A DNA stretch of 64,000 nt from Margaritifera margaritifera (Eukaryota > Mollusca > Bivalvia > Unionida > Margaritiferidae). Below, one piece after another: positions 13,501 to 28,300 of this stretch. Each line of letters begins with the position of its first letter. Positions within the stretch are counted from its first letter, which is position 1. Below the pieces are notes generated by a model, which saw only the letters and a list, made by a program, of their open reading frames with translations, made no database searches and was not told the origin of the DNA. The position numbers and the translations under genes were made by a program. Where the stretch lies: positions 1,387,501-1,451,500 of the forward strand of contig JAQPZY010001536.1 in NCBI GenBank assembly GCA_029931535.1, read 5' to 3'.

Positions 13501-16500
13501 TAGTGGGAACCCCTCTTTAGCAGTATGTGAATGAGGGTTCAGTCCGGGAACAGCATCAAAAGTACAAGGGACTGTCCATTTAATTTTTGCTGGGAGTGGC
13601 CTGGGGGGGGGGGGGATGCCTGGGAGTTTGTTGTTAACCAGGATATTTTTTTCCTTTTATCTGAAGATGATTTTTTTTCAACTAATATGATGGATAGAAT
13701 TGGTTCCTTTTTCTACAAATCAGGGGAAGAAATTTTTGAAGCTATTTGGGAGCAGAAAATTTGTTTTTTAAAAAATCCCAGATACCTCTCCCCCCTGAAA
13801 ATTACAGAGAAACTGTTGAAAGCATAACACAATTCAAATGTAATTCAACTCTGCTGATCCAGTCAGTAAGGAGAATAATGATTGAGCAATTGGACTCTAT
13901 TGGACATTAGGATTGGTTGGTTCTGTGGGTTTATTGCCATTTTTCAGGACATGATAGGCTATACATGGTGGCCAGTATATTTTGGTGGAGGAAAAACCCA
14001 GGAAGAACCACCGACCCAAGGGAAGCTACTGGCAAGCTTTCTCATATACCCACTCTAGTTGAGCCGAGACTCGAACCCACACAGACAGGTGACATGTCGG
14101 TGATCTGTAAAGTAGTGTGCCTTAAACCACTCAGCCACCCATGGCCCCCGGACATTAGGAATTGGAGGGAAACATTGCTATAAATGAAAAGAAATTCAAA
14201 ATTTGAGTGAACAAAGTGTTGTTTGAAAACACTGTAAAGGATTACTTATTTTGGTACTGAGCACTGGTTTACATCTGGACCTGAATAGCATTGCTTTTAA
14301 TGAAATTAAATAAAATCAAGATTTTAGTTGACAAGGTCGCACACAATTTTTTTTCTGAAGTACACTATTTTGATAGACAAATACACACAGAAAATTTTAA
14401 AGCATTTTTATAATATTTTTTTAAAAGTATAGCAGTTTGAAAAGTATGACCCTTTCAGGCAAGTGGATTTTCTTAAAGTCACTTGCCCTGGGCCTGTGTC
14501 TGAAAAGATTTTTCTTTGAGCACTGACATGGTGGAGTTACCACGTTGAATACAGTATCGTAAGGTCTGCTGTGACATGACACCAAACAAAGTCAGATGAT
14601 AATGCAAAATCAAGAAACACCTTGTGTGCTGATATGTGATGTTAAGATCATAACTGACATCGATTAAGCTTTTGGCATGATCATTACACTATTTTTCACT
14701 GAATGATGTCTTACACTTGCCTGTATATGGATTATGCTTGTTTGGTACATTCAGAAAAAAAATGTAAAACAATAAAAAGTTGTGTTGTTTTTATTATTAT
14801 CTCTTTCATTCCACACATCATATAAATTTGAGAATATTCTAGGAAAGAAGATTTCTGTGTAACAATAGTGTAAGAGTACACTTGTCCATCGTAGACCTAC
14901 GTCTAATTTCCTAACACTACTATCATGTATTATTTATAGCAGCTGTATATGACGAATTTTCAAGAAAACTGACTGGTTTCTTCAATTTGAAAACATGTCT
15001 TGCAGATTCATTATATTAATGAACAGAATTGGTTAGAGGACCAGTCTATAGTTTAAATAATGGCACAAGATGTTAACTGAAGAAGGCTTAATTGATGCAA
15101 CTCATGAATGTTAAATGACTGAAAAATGCTAGAGGAGAGCAATATATTTAAACAATAAAACATGTCGGATCAGAAAAAGGACAAATCAATAGAGCTTTTA
15201 GAAATTAAAAAAAAGAATGTAAGTAATGTAATACAGCACTCAAGTTTAGCACATCATCATGCTCGTTGAGGAATTTTACAATCATTCAGTGGAAAGTTAG
15301 ACATGTAGACTAGTTAAAGTGTGTGTAGTATATGTAATTTGTCAGTATGTTTTGTATTTGTATTCTGGTACTAATCCACATATATTTTGCCCATTTGTGA
15401 CAAGAACTTTAACCAGCTGCAGATCCAGGTTAGTAGCAAAAATAAATGTACATTTTCATACAGTTTATTGTAATTATGATATATAATATTTAGATTACAC
15501 ATTTTGCCACTTAGATTATGCTTATACCTCTCTAGTGGTTCCCAGGTATGTATGAATCTCACAAATGCAAATATCATTCAACTCATTTGATAATTTCATA
15601 TCAAATGAACACTTGAGAAACAGGAAATTCAATTAGTCATGGCAGCATTTTTAAATTTCAGGTGTGAAGTCTGTCCTGGTGGCACTTATGGCCCAGAAAG
15701 CAGAGGTGAAATATGATGCTGCGTACATCTTGCCATCGCAGATAGCCAATAAAATATCAAGCATTGGCTTCAGCGCCACTGTACTGGAATCAGAGATAAT
15801 GGGTCAAGGCACTGTAGAGCTGCATGTATGTATATGTGTATTGATAATTTAAATTTGCTTTATTTTTATCTTGCTTGTCCACTAAGTTCCAAAATGTCTA
15901 TAAAGTATGATGAAACCATCAGTGGAGGATACCTCTTCTTAAAAGAACATATGCCCATGAAGGATATTTTCATTATTTTAAAACCATTTTATTGCTTTAA
16001 TAGGAGACGAGTGTCAAGGTGATTTTACAGTTATCATGTTGATGGACTGGGTAAATAATGAAAACAGATTTGTCTCTGAAAGGTCATAACATGTCTAAAA
16101 AGGACATACCAGTGTCTAAAGGAAAGTTCCCTATTACAGTAGACCTACAACCAACAGATTTGATTTTTTCTTGATGTATGGTCTTACATAGCAAGGTTTG
16201 TACAATCTCAAAAAGTGGTTACCTTGAAAAGTGCTTGAATTTGAGGTCAGCTCCAAAAAGTACAGGAAATACGCTTGCCAATGCTTAGGAGTCCTTGAAA
16301 AGTGCCTTAATTTCAAAACACATGCATTTCAATGGAAAACATTAATTTACTGATGAAAATCATCAAGAAAAAATAAAGATTCATGAAAAAGCCATGAACT
16401 TGATCTTCCTAGAATTTTACTTCCATGTTGAGTCACATATATTTAGTAAGACTTCAGGTTGAGTCACTTATATATTTAGTAAGACTTTGGGTTGGGTCAC

Positions 16501-19302
16501 TTATATATTTAGTAAGACTTCAGGTTGAGTCACTTATATATTTAGTAAGACTTTGGGTTTAGTCACTTATATATTTAGTAAGACTTCGGGTTAGGTCACT
16601 TATATATTTAGTAAGACTTTGGGTTGGGTAACTTATATATTTAGTAAGATTTCGGATTGGGTCAGTTATGTGCTAATTAGTATTCATGCTCATTTGGAAT
16701 TATAACCACCTTATGATGTTTATATGAATGGATGCTGTGTTGACTGGGCCATTAAGGCTGACAAAAGAAAAGGTTGGTTAAGAACTCGGCACTGGGAAGC
16801 ACATTTTCAAAAGCAATTACCATAAGCACTATATATGGTTAAGGGGACTATGTGTTGTGTTTGTCAGAAGGAAATTTACATTGGATCAGTGGATGAAAGT
16901 GCTTGGAAGTTACATGCATGGGGCCATGGCAAAAGGTAAAAGCACAAAAAGAATGGAATATCGACAATAAGAATGAATTTATAATACTTTTTGTTTAAAC
17001 ACGAAAAACTTGAGAGGGATTCCAAAACTCAGGCAAATAAGACTCTTAACCCAAACTGATGTAGGTGAGATGATTGCACCCATACTAGTTGAACAACAGA
17101 TATTTCATCGTTCTTGTCTGATACCTAAATCTGAAATTGTGTGGATTCTACACACCATAATCAACATTTGTCCTTAGTTTAGATGCAATTAGTTATAATG
17201 CTTGAAAATTACATTTTTATTCTTGAAAAGTCTTTGAAAATTCTTGAATTTCCTGATTAAAATCTCTGTATGAACTATGTATCAACCCATGGACATCATT
17301 TTGACCTTCTGACCCTATTACATCATGAAGAATTGGAGTCGTCCTATCATAAAGTGCTCTTTTAGAGGTGGTATCCAGGTTCATGTTAGCATATTATTTT
17401 AAAGGAAAAAATTATAACAAATTCTGAATAAATAAAATTTGTATTGACATGTTGAAGTTTATATTAGTTGAAACAACTTGTGTGGAAGTTGTACTACTTA
17501 AAAGCACCTTTTTCGCGTAGCTATTAAATATTGTGGTTTCCTGATGTCAGACAATTGTAAAGAAATTATGTTTCATGCATATGTCATTGCTCGTCTATCT
17601 GACTTCATAATATTTACATTTATTTAGTTTCTTGGATATGAAACTCCTGTCAATTCTGTGAAAATAAATGCACACAAAAAAGCAAGTTTGTGCCAGTTAC
17701 AGTCAAATATTTTTGATTTAATAATTTAAACTTTGCCAGAAAAAAGATTGAATTGAACCAGATTTATTGATAGACAGGATTAATCAGAAATGGCTTTAAT
17801 TGAGTTGTTCAGATTCAAGACTTCATACATTAGAACCTCTCTTGAAAGACCACCCTTCTGCAAAAATATCATGGTCTCTCAAGACAGGTGGTCTCACATG
17901 ACAGGTCATAATACTATATAATCAATAAATCTGTAGAGAATGAGGTCTCTCAAGACAGTTGTTCACATAGCAGTGAATTTTCAAGACCAGTTGGACTGTA
18001 TTAAAACAATATTCTGATAAACACAAGTCTGATAAGCAAATCTAGACTGTTCTATCATCTCAGATGTGAATCTTATGTTATGGTAGTTGTTTTTGCATAA
18101 ATTGAATGCTTTGTGTGTTCTTTTCAGATTACTGGTATGACCTGCGCATCATGTGTCCACCTCATTGAATCAACTCTGCAGAAGAAACGTGGGATCAAAT
18201 CAGCCTCTGTTGCCTTGGCAACAGAGAGGGGAAAGTTTACCTTTGATGCTGAGCTGATTGGGCCAAGGACAATAATGGATATAATTAAGGTAAAAATTAT
18301 ATAAATGAAGAAGAAACTCTGCAGCAAATTTGTAAATAATGGAACTTACATGAGTGCTCATTTCAGGTGATTGATTGATTCTCTGGTGTTTAACAGCACA
18401 TCAACACATGAAAGGTTTTATTGTCCTGAGGCAACTGAAATAAAGTTCCTTGCCCAGAGATGCACCACGGTGACTCACCCAGTCTAGTCTGCTCAGGATT
18501 TGAACGTGCCCCTTCTGGTCATGAGCTAGCATTCTGCATGCTAACCTCTGAGTCACTATGGCTCTCATATGCAATAAGTAGATTCTGCATGCTAACCTCT
18601 GAACCACTGTGGCTTTAGTATGGAATGAGTTGATTCTGCATGCTAACCTCTGAACCACTTTGGTTCTGGTATGCAGTGAGTTGAATGATTTCAGTCTTTT
18701 ATGCACCTTGGCAAGCAAATAATTGAAATCATCAAAAGTTCTGGTTTCATAAATATTATTTTCTTCTACCAGCCTAAAGTATGTGCAATTGTTTTCTATA
18801 TCAGTTTTGTGGAAGCCATCAGCCTCCCTCCTAACTGTTAAATTCAGCAATGCAGTAGTAGCAGATATTGTATTACTGCTATTAAAATGTTGTTTTTTGG
18901 TGGGTAACACTTTTTAAATTTTGTAACACTTATCTGCTACTATTGCAAATATCCCCTCCTTCCACCCTGCTCTGATATCCTGTACTTAGTCCAAGTCAAA
19001 AGAGGAAGGTATTCCATATGTTGGCTATGACAATGAAGTCAGCCTGGGATCATGTTATTTTTAATTCTGGCCCTCCAATACTAATGGAGGAGGGAATAAT
19101 TAGATTGGACTGGTGACTAGGAGTCTCGGAAAATTAAAGTAATGCAATAGTAGCAGGTAGGTATTACATGCAGTCAAACCTGTCAATAGCAGCCACCGAT
19201 GGGAAAAGGTAAATAGCCTTTGTACACAGGTGACCTCTGTATACAGGTTCACCTTTAAAAATTGGTTTTTGAACAAATATCATGCACCAAATATTAATAT
19301 CA

Positions 19303-19353
<51 letters not shown>

Positions 19354-22300
19354 GAAGATTTTTCTATGTGTACAATTCAGCAAAATCATAAAATAAACAT
19401 ATATGTTGTTCTCTCCCAAATTTATGTTCCACACAAGATTACTGTTGTTCACTTTATCCATCCTATGATCTGAGTTTGTATTGAGCACCGTGACAAAACA
19501 CTAATTTCACTACTGATTGACAGCTTACATATGACTGTAAAACAGAGAACTGACTCTTTGGTCGGCCAACTTGCATAAATTAGGCTTAAAAACAGCTATT
19601 CACACTTCAAAAACAATATCTGGATTAGCCAGTTGCTCAACTTGCCGAGATCAAAAGGCAGTCGATTTATGTGAGAGGTCTGTGATGAATAGGGAATCAA
19701 AAGAAGCCATATATGACTATTCTTTGTGACCCAAAACCCGAAACTTAATGCCTTTACAGGCAAGTTTTATAGGTTGTATGACCCCTGACCCTAATGAAAA
19801 GTGGTGTAACTCGTATCTCTTCTCAAAGATGAACTTTTTTCATCAGAGATAGTGTTAATTTCACAGGCAGATAGATGAAGAAATCAAACTATACTTGTCA
19901 CAGTGGCACAAAAGGCAACTTTCATTTCTGCTGTGATAGCACAACTACTTATCCACCATCCAGCCAATGAATTGCTTCAACCCTCTACCGTAATGATAAA
20001 AACTGCCTAAATTTTTAATTTGTCGTACTATCACCTTCGAGTTACATTGACAGTGTGACTGGAGTAAGGTGAGTACAAGCGAGATAAGAAATGTTTGCAC
20101 ATTGATTCACATGATATTCCTTTATCTAAACAATGCCTTCCTCATGAAGCAAAAGTTTAGTTTGCATAGACTGAGCAGTCACTTTAGATATGCTCCAGTG
20201 ACCGCTTAAAGCAGTAAGAAACCATTATTTGGTTAGGAAACACCTGGCCAATGACTGCTGAAAGCAGGTGACTGTTACATACTTTACATTTATATAGGAA
20301 ATTGGGGGGGGGGATTAGATGGCTGTTGAGATCAGGTGACTGCTATATAAAGGTGACCATTTGAACAGGTTTTACTGTAATTAAAATCAGTTGTACACCC
20401 CCCACCCACCCCCAACTACATTTTACTTTTGGTTGCATTATTTTGAGTTTTTTGTTTTTTTTGGAGTTGCTTCACATCATAATTTGCACAGGGATGGAGA
20501 GGGTCATAGAAGATACTTGAGGTAAAAGTTCAGAGGTCATGACACGAAAGGGCAACATTGCATTTTGAATTTTTTAAAAATATTTGGAGGTAATTTGTAT
20601 TTTTGTTTCACTTTTAGGGCCTGGGATTTGATGCCAAATTGCTTGCAGATGAGGATAAGAATGCTTCCCGGTATGATCATAGAGATGAGATCAAAAGGTA
20701 TATTTTTAATGAGATATATTTTTGTACTACATAGTATGTGTTGTGTGGGTCAGTCAGGGACATTATCCCAGTTTTCTGCAAAAATACTTTACCAAATTAA
20801 AAATAATAATTACAGGCCATATCAATCAGAGACCTTATTTATTTGTGGGGACTTAAAGTAAATCCAATTTGGGTTAGAATAAAACTTGCAGCAAATGACA
20901 TAATTGAAAATTTGGTATAAATTGGCATGATATTCTCTAAATCATTATGGGTAATTTTCTGCAAGGTATTATGGGTATGACCAGAATGATATTATAACTA
21001 GCTCACCTCTCAAATCATTGAAAACATTTGTAAACAATAGCAAGATACTAGTCACACCCACAATGAATTTCTGAAAATTACCCTCGAAGAGTTGTTGAAA
21101 ATAGTGCAGACAAATACAGTGTCCACTGAGTCTCCTTTCTGCTACAATTTTCACTTCCAAGGCTGGAATTCTTACCTGTACAAAGTAAATAAGGTTGCTT
21201 GTTGTTAAGTTCAATAATAATGTTTTCATTTGCTGAAGCTTTTATTCATTTAATGGATTTTTGTGATTTATACTCAAATTGCATTGATCTCTAACAGCTT
21301 TGTATTCTTTGATAGACTTTTTGTATTGACTTTAATAGTGTCCTTTATGAATTTACATATCTATGGTTATCCTCTAAAAATTTAGGCAGTTGCTATCTTT
21401 AGGAATTGGAGAAAGCTTGTAACTCCCCTTTTCATTAGGCCTATTAAGCTTATGATATGGTCTTTTTTCATCATATGTCATGCATTGTCTGTTCACAATT
21501 GCGTTTTACAACTTCTTCATAAAAAACTGTATGACTAATTTGCACATGATTGTACGGTGAACATTTTGGTATCAGAGTCTTTAAAATTTGTTCAGTGGAT
21601 GCTGATCCATCATCCAATATAGTCACCTTTACATAAAATAGAAAAAAAACTTGTGACAACTTATCAGAAACTGCTCACCAAAATTTGACAAAATTTGACA
21701 ACAAGCACTCTGGCATGAAGGCATTTCAAATTTGTTCAAATAATGCTGATCCACCATCAAATATAGCTGCCATTACTAAAAATAGAAAATCCTTTAATTG
21801 ACTTTTCCAAAGCCACTCAACAGAATTTTACCAAATTTAATAGAAAGCATCCAGGCATGAAAGCTTTTAAGTTTGTTCAGATGATGCAATCTGCCATTGA
21901 ATATGGCTTCTGTGACAAAAAATAGAAACACTTTTAATAACTTCTTTGAAAAAGCTGCTAAACAGTCTTTGACCAAATTTGACAGATAGTTTCCTACTTT
22001 GAAGGCCTTTAACATTTATATAAATGATGCCTATCTGCTGTCAGATCTGGTCACTGTTATTAAAATTAAAAAAAACATTTACAGAACTTTTTTAAAAAGC
22101 ACTTGACAGAATTCGACCAACTTTGACACAAATCACCCTGGCAGAGAAGTCTTTCAATATTGGACAAATGATGCTGATGTGCCATCAAATATTGATGAAG
22201 ATGTGAAAACATATGCAATCAACAGAATTGGAAGAAATTTCTACAGAATGCATTCTACTGACCCAGATTTCTTGGCCAACTGCTTTTGCATTTGACTATT

Positions 22301-25300
22301 AGGCAGATGTCAGCTAAGTGAGTGATCTCAGGCCCACTTGGGCCACTTGTTTTTTTTTTTAATTACTGGGAATTTCCACAAGTTATCATTTGTTATCATT
22401 TCATGATGAAAACATACCAACTTATGTTTTGAAACTTAAAACATCAATATGTAAATACCAATTTGTGTTTTAAGAACAGAATCAGTGAAGGCACTTTATA
22501 TATATATATTTTGAAGATTTTAACTGCTGTACTTGCGTTATTTTGTTCATAAGATCAGTTTGAAACCATAAGTGAACCTGTCAGTGTTTAATAATGGTGG
22601 ACATTCTGGTGTCCAGGAAGTGCCTCTTCATTAGATTGTCTGTTTTCGTAATTCATTGGGCACATAAATTAAGGGAAAGATACAATTTGTAGAAACCAAA
22701 GTCAGAATATTATGTGATAGAAGATTTAGCCTAAAAATATTTTTGTTTAGGTCAGAAATATATGGGATAATGCTATGTTGTGGAATTTGTGATGCAAGGT
22801 TGTTTTCTTACATCACTCAGTTTTGTGAAGATTCGAAAAAAGCAGCGAAGCAAATAATATCTAACCATTACACAATGTTATTACGAGTATGTAGGCAAAT
22901 AATAAAATCATAAATTTGCAATCCTATTTATGGATTGTTGTAATGAAGCTATAAAATGTGAGTGGTCATATTAAGAAAATACCTGTTTCTAAAAATAGGT
23001 GCACCCACATGGCATGCGTTGTGCCATTTTTGTTCTTGGCTGTGTACTGATTCAGTTGGAAAGAAGGATCTAGTTAATTCATATATCGACTTTAATGCTT
23101 CAGCTTATCGTCAATGAATAGCTTAGGTGTTGTTTTATCGACAACAATGAAATACTCGCAGTTCAGGTGTTACTAATTATAGAATTTTCAAGCACAGTAC
23201 AATCACTTTCATGAAACATATTTTCTCGATTTATTCATGGTCTCACTGGGCCTGCTTGATATACTTGTGCTTGCATGGATGTGCTAAATGTGATGTTCAT
23301 ATTTGCCCTGGTGTGTGTTTTCAGGCATACCACCAGCAGCTAGGTGTACAGGATGAGTAGTGTTCATAGCAGGTTTAGGCATTTGTTTTATTATTTGCCT
23401 CTTCAGAATGTTTATGATAAATCATAATCAGTGAACTTTCATATTTTTATATTTATTTTCATGACTGGTTTACTACATTTGCCAAATTAAAATCTTCAAT
23501 TTTATAGTTGTATTGTTTTCCTTCATTACCTGTATTTTTGGAGGAATGTCATGCATACATATGGCAACCCCATGTAGTATACAAAATAAAGGCTATTTCA
23601 AGTTAAATTATTTTTAATGAAATAATTATTCTTACAATGTAAAACATCAGTTACCATGGCAACCAATGTTCTAATACTTCTGCTTTATGATGTTTTATAT
23701 ATAAAATTATTTGCATATTTAAATGATACTATAATATATTTAATCTCATTGTTTGAATCACTTCTAATAGTCAGAAAATCAACCCACAGAGGCAGATTCA
23801 CAGTGTATGATTTATGTGTATCTAGTGGTTATGTTGTATTACTTTTTTGTGACACTTGGACATAGAAGAACAAAAGAGAACCACAATTGCTTGAAAATTT
23901 CATATTAGTTGTTTTTTTTTATGCTGATTTAATTGTCTTTGAAAGCTTATTAAAGCATTTGAGTTATCTACAATGAAAAAATACATCATTTGAAACTTAT
24001 CTACCATATTTGTTGCCATGGCAACAGAGAAGTAAAAATTACTGCACTCCATTGTTGCCAGAAATATCAAGCTTGTTACTTTATAAGTCCAATATGTAAA
24101 TTTGATCAAGTTAGGACAATAAATATGTTAAATATCCTTTCCTAAATACAACATAGCAATTTTAATGCCTTGGTAAAAAAAATCCTAAGGAAATCAGGCA
24201 TACCATGACTGGGATGACTGAGGAAATCAGGCATAGTGACTGGGAAAAATCCTGAAGAAATCAGGCATACAGTGACTGGGATGACTGAGGAAATCAGGCA
24301 TACAGAGACTGGGAAAAATCCTGAAGAAATCAGGCATACTGGGATGACTGAGGAAATTAGGCATACAGTGACTGGGAATACTGACGAAATCAGGCATATA
24401 GTGACTGGGACGACTGAGGAGGAAAGGGTTAATCTTGATTATTGATAATATATGTATAATCAGTATTATAAAATAGTAATGACTGGGTCATCATTATATA
24501 GACAATGAATCCTATACTGTGTATAATAGTTAGATGTGCATTTTTTTCTCCAGTTATGCAAAATCTGCGTGTTTACAACAGAGTTTTATGAAAAGACCAA
24601 TAGTTCATTAAGTACCGTATATACTCACGTATAATCCAGGTCCAAATGCAAACAACATAGACCCTTGATCTGCAGTCGCATAATACGCTGGCAGATCAGG
24701 GTGTATGTTGTTTGTTCTACTGATTAGTCCTTATAAACTGCATAGACCCAGATCTGCCAGCGCATTATGTGACTTCAGATCTGGGTCTATGCAGTTTGCA
24801 GTTAGTATTAGCTTATACATGAGTATATACAGTAAATGTTATTTTTTTTTATTAATTGCAGAAAATTGTTCAAAACATAGATGGGGAAAATCTTACAGCA
24901 GAAAAAAGATGTGCATCTAGGGCACATTATCTTAGGCTGTAAGAATGAAAGGTCTAGATAATTCTTATCCAAACAATTCTAAACTGTTTATAAAAAGCAG
25001 ATAAACATTTTTTCCAATGACTTTCAAAGCTATATATAATAATGGAAATCAGTAAACTAGTTATAGTCAACTGGTCAAGATAATTTTTCAGATGGCGTAA
25101 TTCCTTCCTGTGGTCCCTAATTTTTGGTGCACCTGCCATGGCAATTATGATGTACTTCATGTTCGCTGAAGACCCACGTAAGGGCGAGGTTGAAGTGCAT
25201 TCTATGCTCATGAATGATACGACTGAGACGACAGTGATGATGAACCCAGGGCATCATGCAGCAGTGACCACGAAACCAGCTAATATTACGATAGTGACAG

Positions 25301-28300
25301 AAGCACATAAGGGAATGGCTCATGGATGGCAGATAATGCTCATTCCAGGCTTGTCCCTTGACAATCTCATCATGTTTATCCTGTCCACACCAGTACAGGT
25401 ATGTCATCTTTCCAAACATTCATTCTCCACCTATCTGTCTGACTATCTGTGTGTCTTTGTGTGTATGTATCTATCTGTCTGTCTCTCTATCTGTCTATCT
25501 TCATGCCACCCTACCGACATACCTACCTACTTGTATGTCTGCTTTTTGATTACAGTATTGTGCAGATCAATTGAGAAGTAGTTAGTCCCTACAGTTTCAA
25601 GTAGTTCAGAGCAGAGTAGGTAAAACCTGTGAGAATTTCAACCCTTTCAAAATTTAAATACATGAAGTTAATGAGGGTGAATAATTTTATTTTCTCAGTA
25701 TTAATGTTGACTGTATGGTCTTTCCAAAATTGGAATTATGAAGAATTTAAACACTGGTTCTAGTGCTCAGAATTGTTTTCTTCAGGAGGGAAAAGGACTG
25801 ATTTGAAATTATGAATATTAAATAAAATGTGGTAGATTTTAAATGGAAATAACAGAAATGTGAATTATTGGTACTTTAAAAAACTAATTTGACAAGCCTC
25901 ATCCCCCCTCTCTCTTTTTCTCTCTTTCTTCATGCTTTCTACATGCCTGTCTTAAGTCAGCATATTATGTTATGGTGCTGTCTGTCCATCTGTTAACATT
26001 TGCATGAAACTTGGCCCAAGTATATATCATGACTAGATTGTGTGTCACACAACGTAGCATCCCTGCCTCAAAATTAAGGTCACGGCAACATAAAATGTAG
26101 TTCTATGACTTTTATCTTTTTGCCTTGAGTATAACTTTTAAATCACTAAAAGTATTGTAATAAAATTTATGCCAATTATACATAATGTATATACAGTGTG
26201 TTGCATACCATATCTGCCTCCAGGTCAAGGTTATGGCAAGGGAAAATGTAATTCTTTGACTTGTATCCTGGTCTGGAGTAGACTTTTGAACCACTGTAGA
26301 TATTTTAATGAACTTTGCCCAAGTATATATCAAATCTGGACAGTGTTTTGTGTACCATAGCCATGACCCCTGTCGCAGGGTTAGGGTAATGGCAAGGGAA
26401 AATGTAATTCTGTGACTTGTACCCTTATCTGGAGTATAACTTTTGAACCACTGAATATATTTCAATGAAACTTAGCCAGTTATATATCATGTATAGACAC
26501 TGTGCAGTGTTGCACATTGAGCACAGGCTCGCAGGTTTCCCACCATTTGTTGTCCAATGTCCCCCAAATCTTGACTCTGTGCGCCCCCTGGGTGTGCTTT
26601 TTTGCCAGAAAAAAAATAGAAAAATATGCCTACAACTTTCATTAGTGGATGTCCATCCATGTCTCTGTTGGTGCTAGCAATGGACGAAGTCGCGAAGGGT
26701 GATAAAAACTGTAAGATAGCAATTAACAGCTATTTTAAAACAATGGCAATGAAAACATTCAAGGTATGTGGTAGTCAGCCGAGTTGCAATGTAAAGTGTT
26801 CAACCGCTGTTAGTATAATGTATTTTCAAAGTTAAAGTCACCCCTACAGCAAGGAAGATTTAATTTATTTTGAGGGTGAAATAATGACAAAAGAGACTAA
26901 ATTTATGCAAATACACAATTTGTCATTTAATTAATGATTTTGTTACTTTGGAAAGAAAAGTAAATAGCTACTTATTATAATAAATATTGGAAGATAATGA
27001 GTGAACACTAAAGTTAAATGAGAGCAAGGTCCGGAATGGAAATTTCCATGGTGCAGCTTATTTTAGGTTAACCAGATATTCAAACATCTTAATGTTTTCA
27101 TGTGTTACTTGAGCACATGGGTCGACATTTATTGCAATAATGTAAGTGTCCAAGGAAAATATGATAGTACAGTGCAGACCATAAAGTTAGGGTGGTAAAA
27201 CTGTCGAGGCAAATAAGATTATCTCATTTTTATAGCACTATCAGTGGCTGCATTATATACTATTTTTTTCCTTTGTCCCTCTAAAATGTGTGTCCCCAAA
27301 ATTTGGAGAGTGGGGTACACAGTGTCCCCTGCCCTTGGGATCCTATGTGCTAAACTGAGTATGTCACATACCATAGCCATGCCCCCTACCTCAAGGTGAA
27401 GGTCACAGCAAGAAAGAATATAACGCTGACTTGTATTCTTGTTTGGAATATAACTTTTGAACCACTTTAGGTATGTTATTGAAATTTGAACCAGTTATAT
27501 ATCATAACAAGACAGTGTGTCACATACAATAGGCATGCTCCCTGCATCAAGGTAAAGATCATTGCAAGAGAAATATAAGTCAGTCACCTCTGTCTGTGTG
27601 TGGCTGTAACATTTGGACTTATGACAATATTTTAATGAAACATTAGCCTGTTATACATCTTAACTTGACAGTGTCTTGCATATTGACAGTCATACCGCCT
27701 ACTTCAAGGTCAGGGTCACAAAAAGGGATAATGTAAATCAGTGGTTTATTTCTTTAACCAGACTGTCACTTTCTTAAATAAAGGGACATAACTCTTGCAT
27801 GAACCTAATTATTCCATAACTAAAATTCTTGAATGATATTTGTTTTTAGCTCTACTGGTCATAGACAAGAAGTACTTATGCGATGGCCTTGTGCCCACCG
27901 TGCAGTGTCCAGCATCTGTCATCTGTTAGCACAAGTTTGTTGTCACTACTACTTAACTACTGGAAGGATTGCCACCAAACTTTTCAGACAGATTCATTCC
28001 AATGTCTGTTTGGTCTAGTTGGTCTTAATGAAAATAGTGCCCCTCTTTGACATCCAATATGGCTGCCAATTTGAAAATCTTCTTATTGGTACTACTTCAA
28101 AATGGATGATCATATTGACATGTGATTTTTCACTAAAAGACTTGTGATGTCTAGTTGGTCCTAAATGAACATGGTGCTGATCTGACATCCAGTATGACTG
28201 CCATGGTAGTCATGTTGAAAATGTTATTATCACTGCTCCTCCTGAGATGATAGTTGTATTGATATATTTTGTTTTACATCCAATATAGCTGTTATGGTGG

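Noticed and set aside
24236..24445. Repeat protein with T-G-M-T-E-E-I-R-H units
   Set aside because: A tandem repeat of DNA with no splice or expression context.
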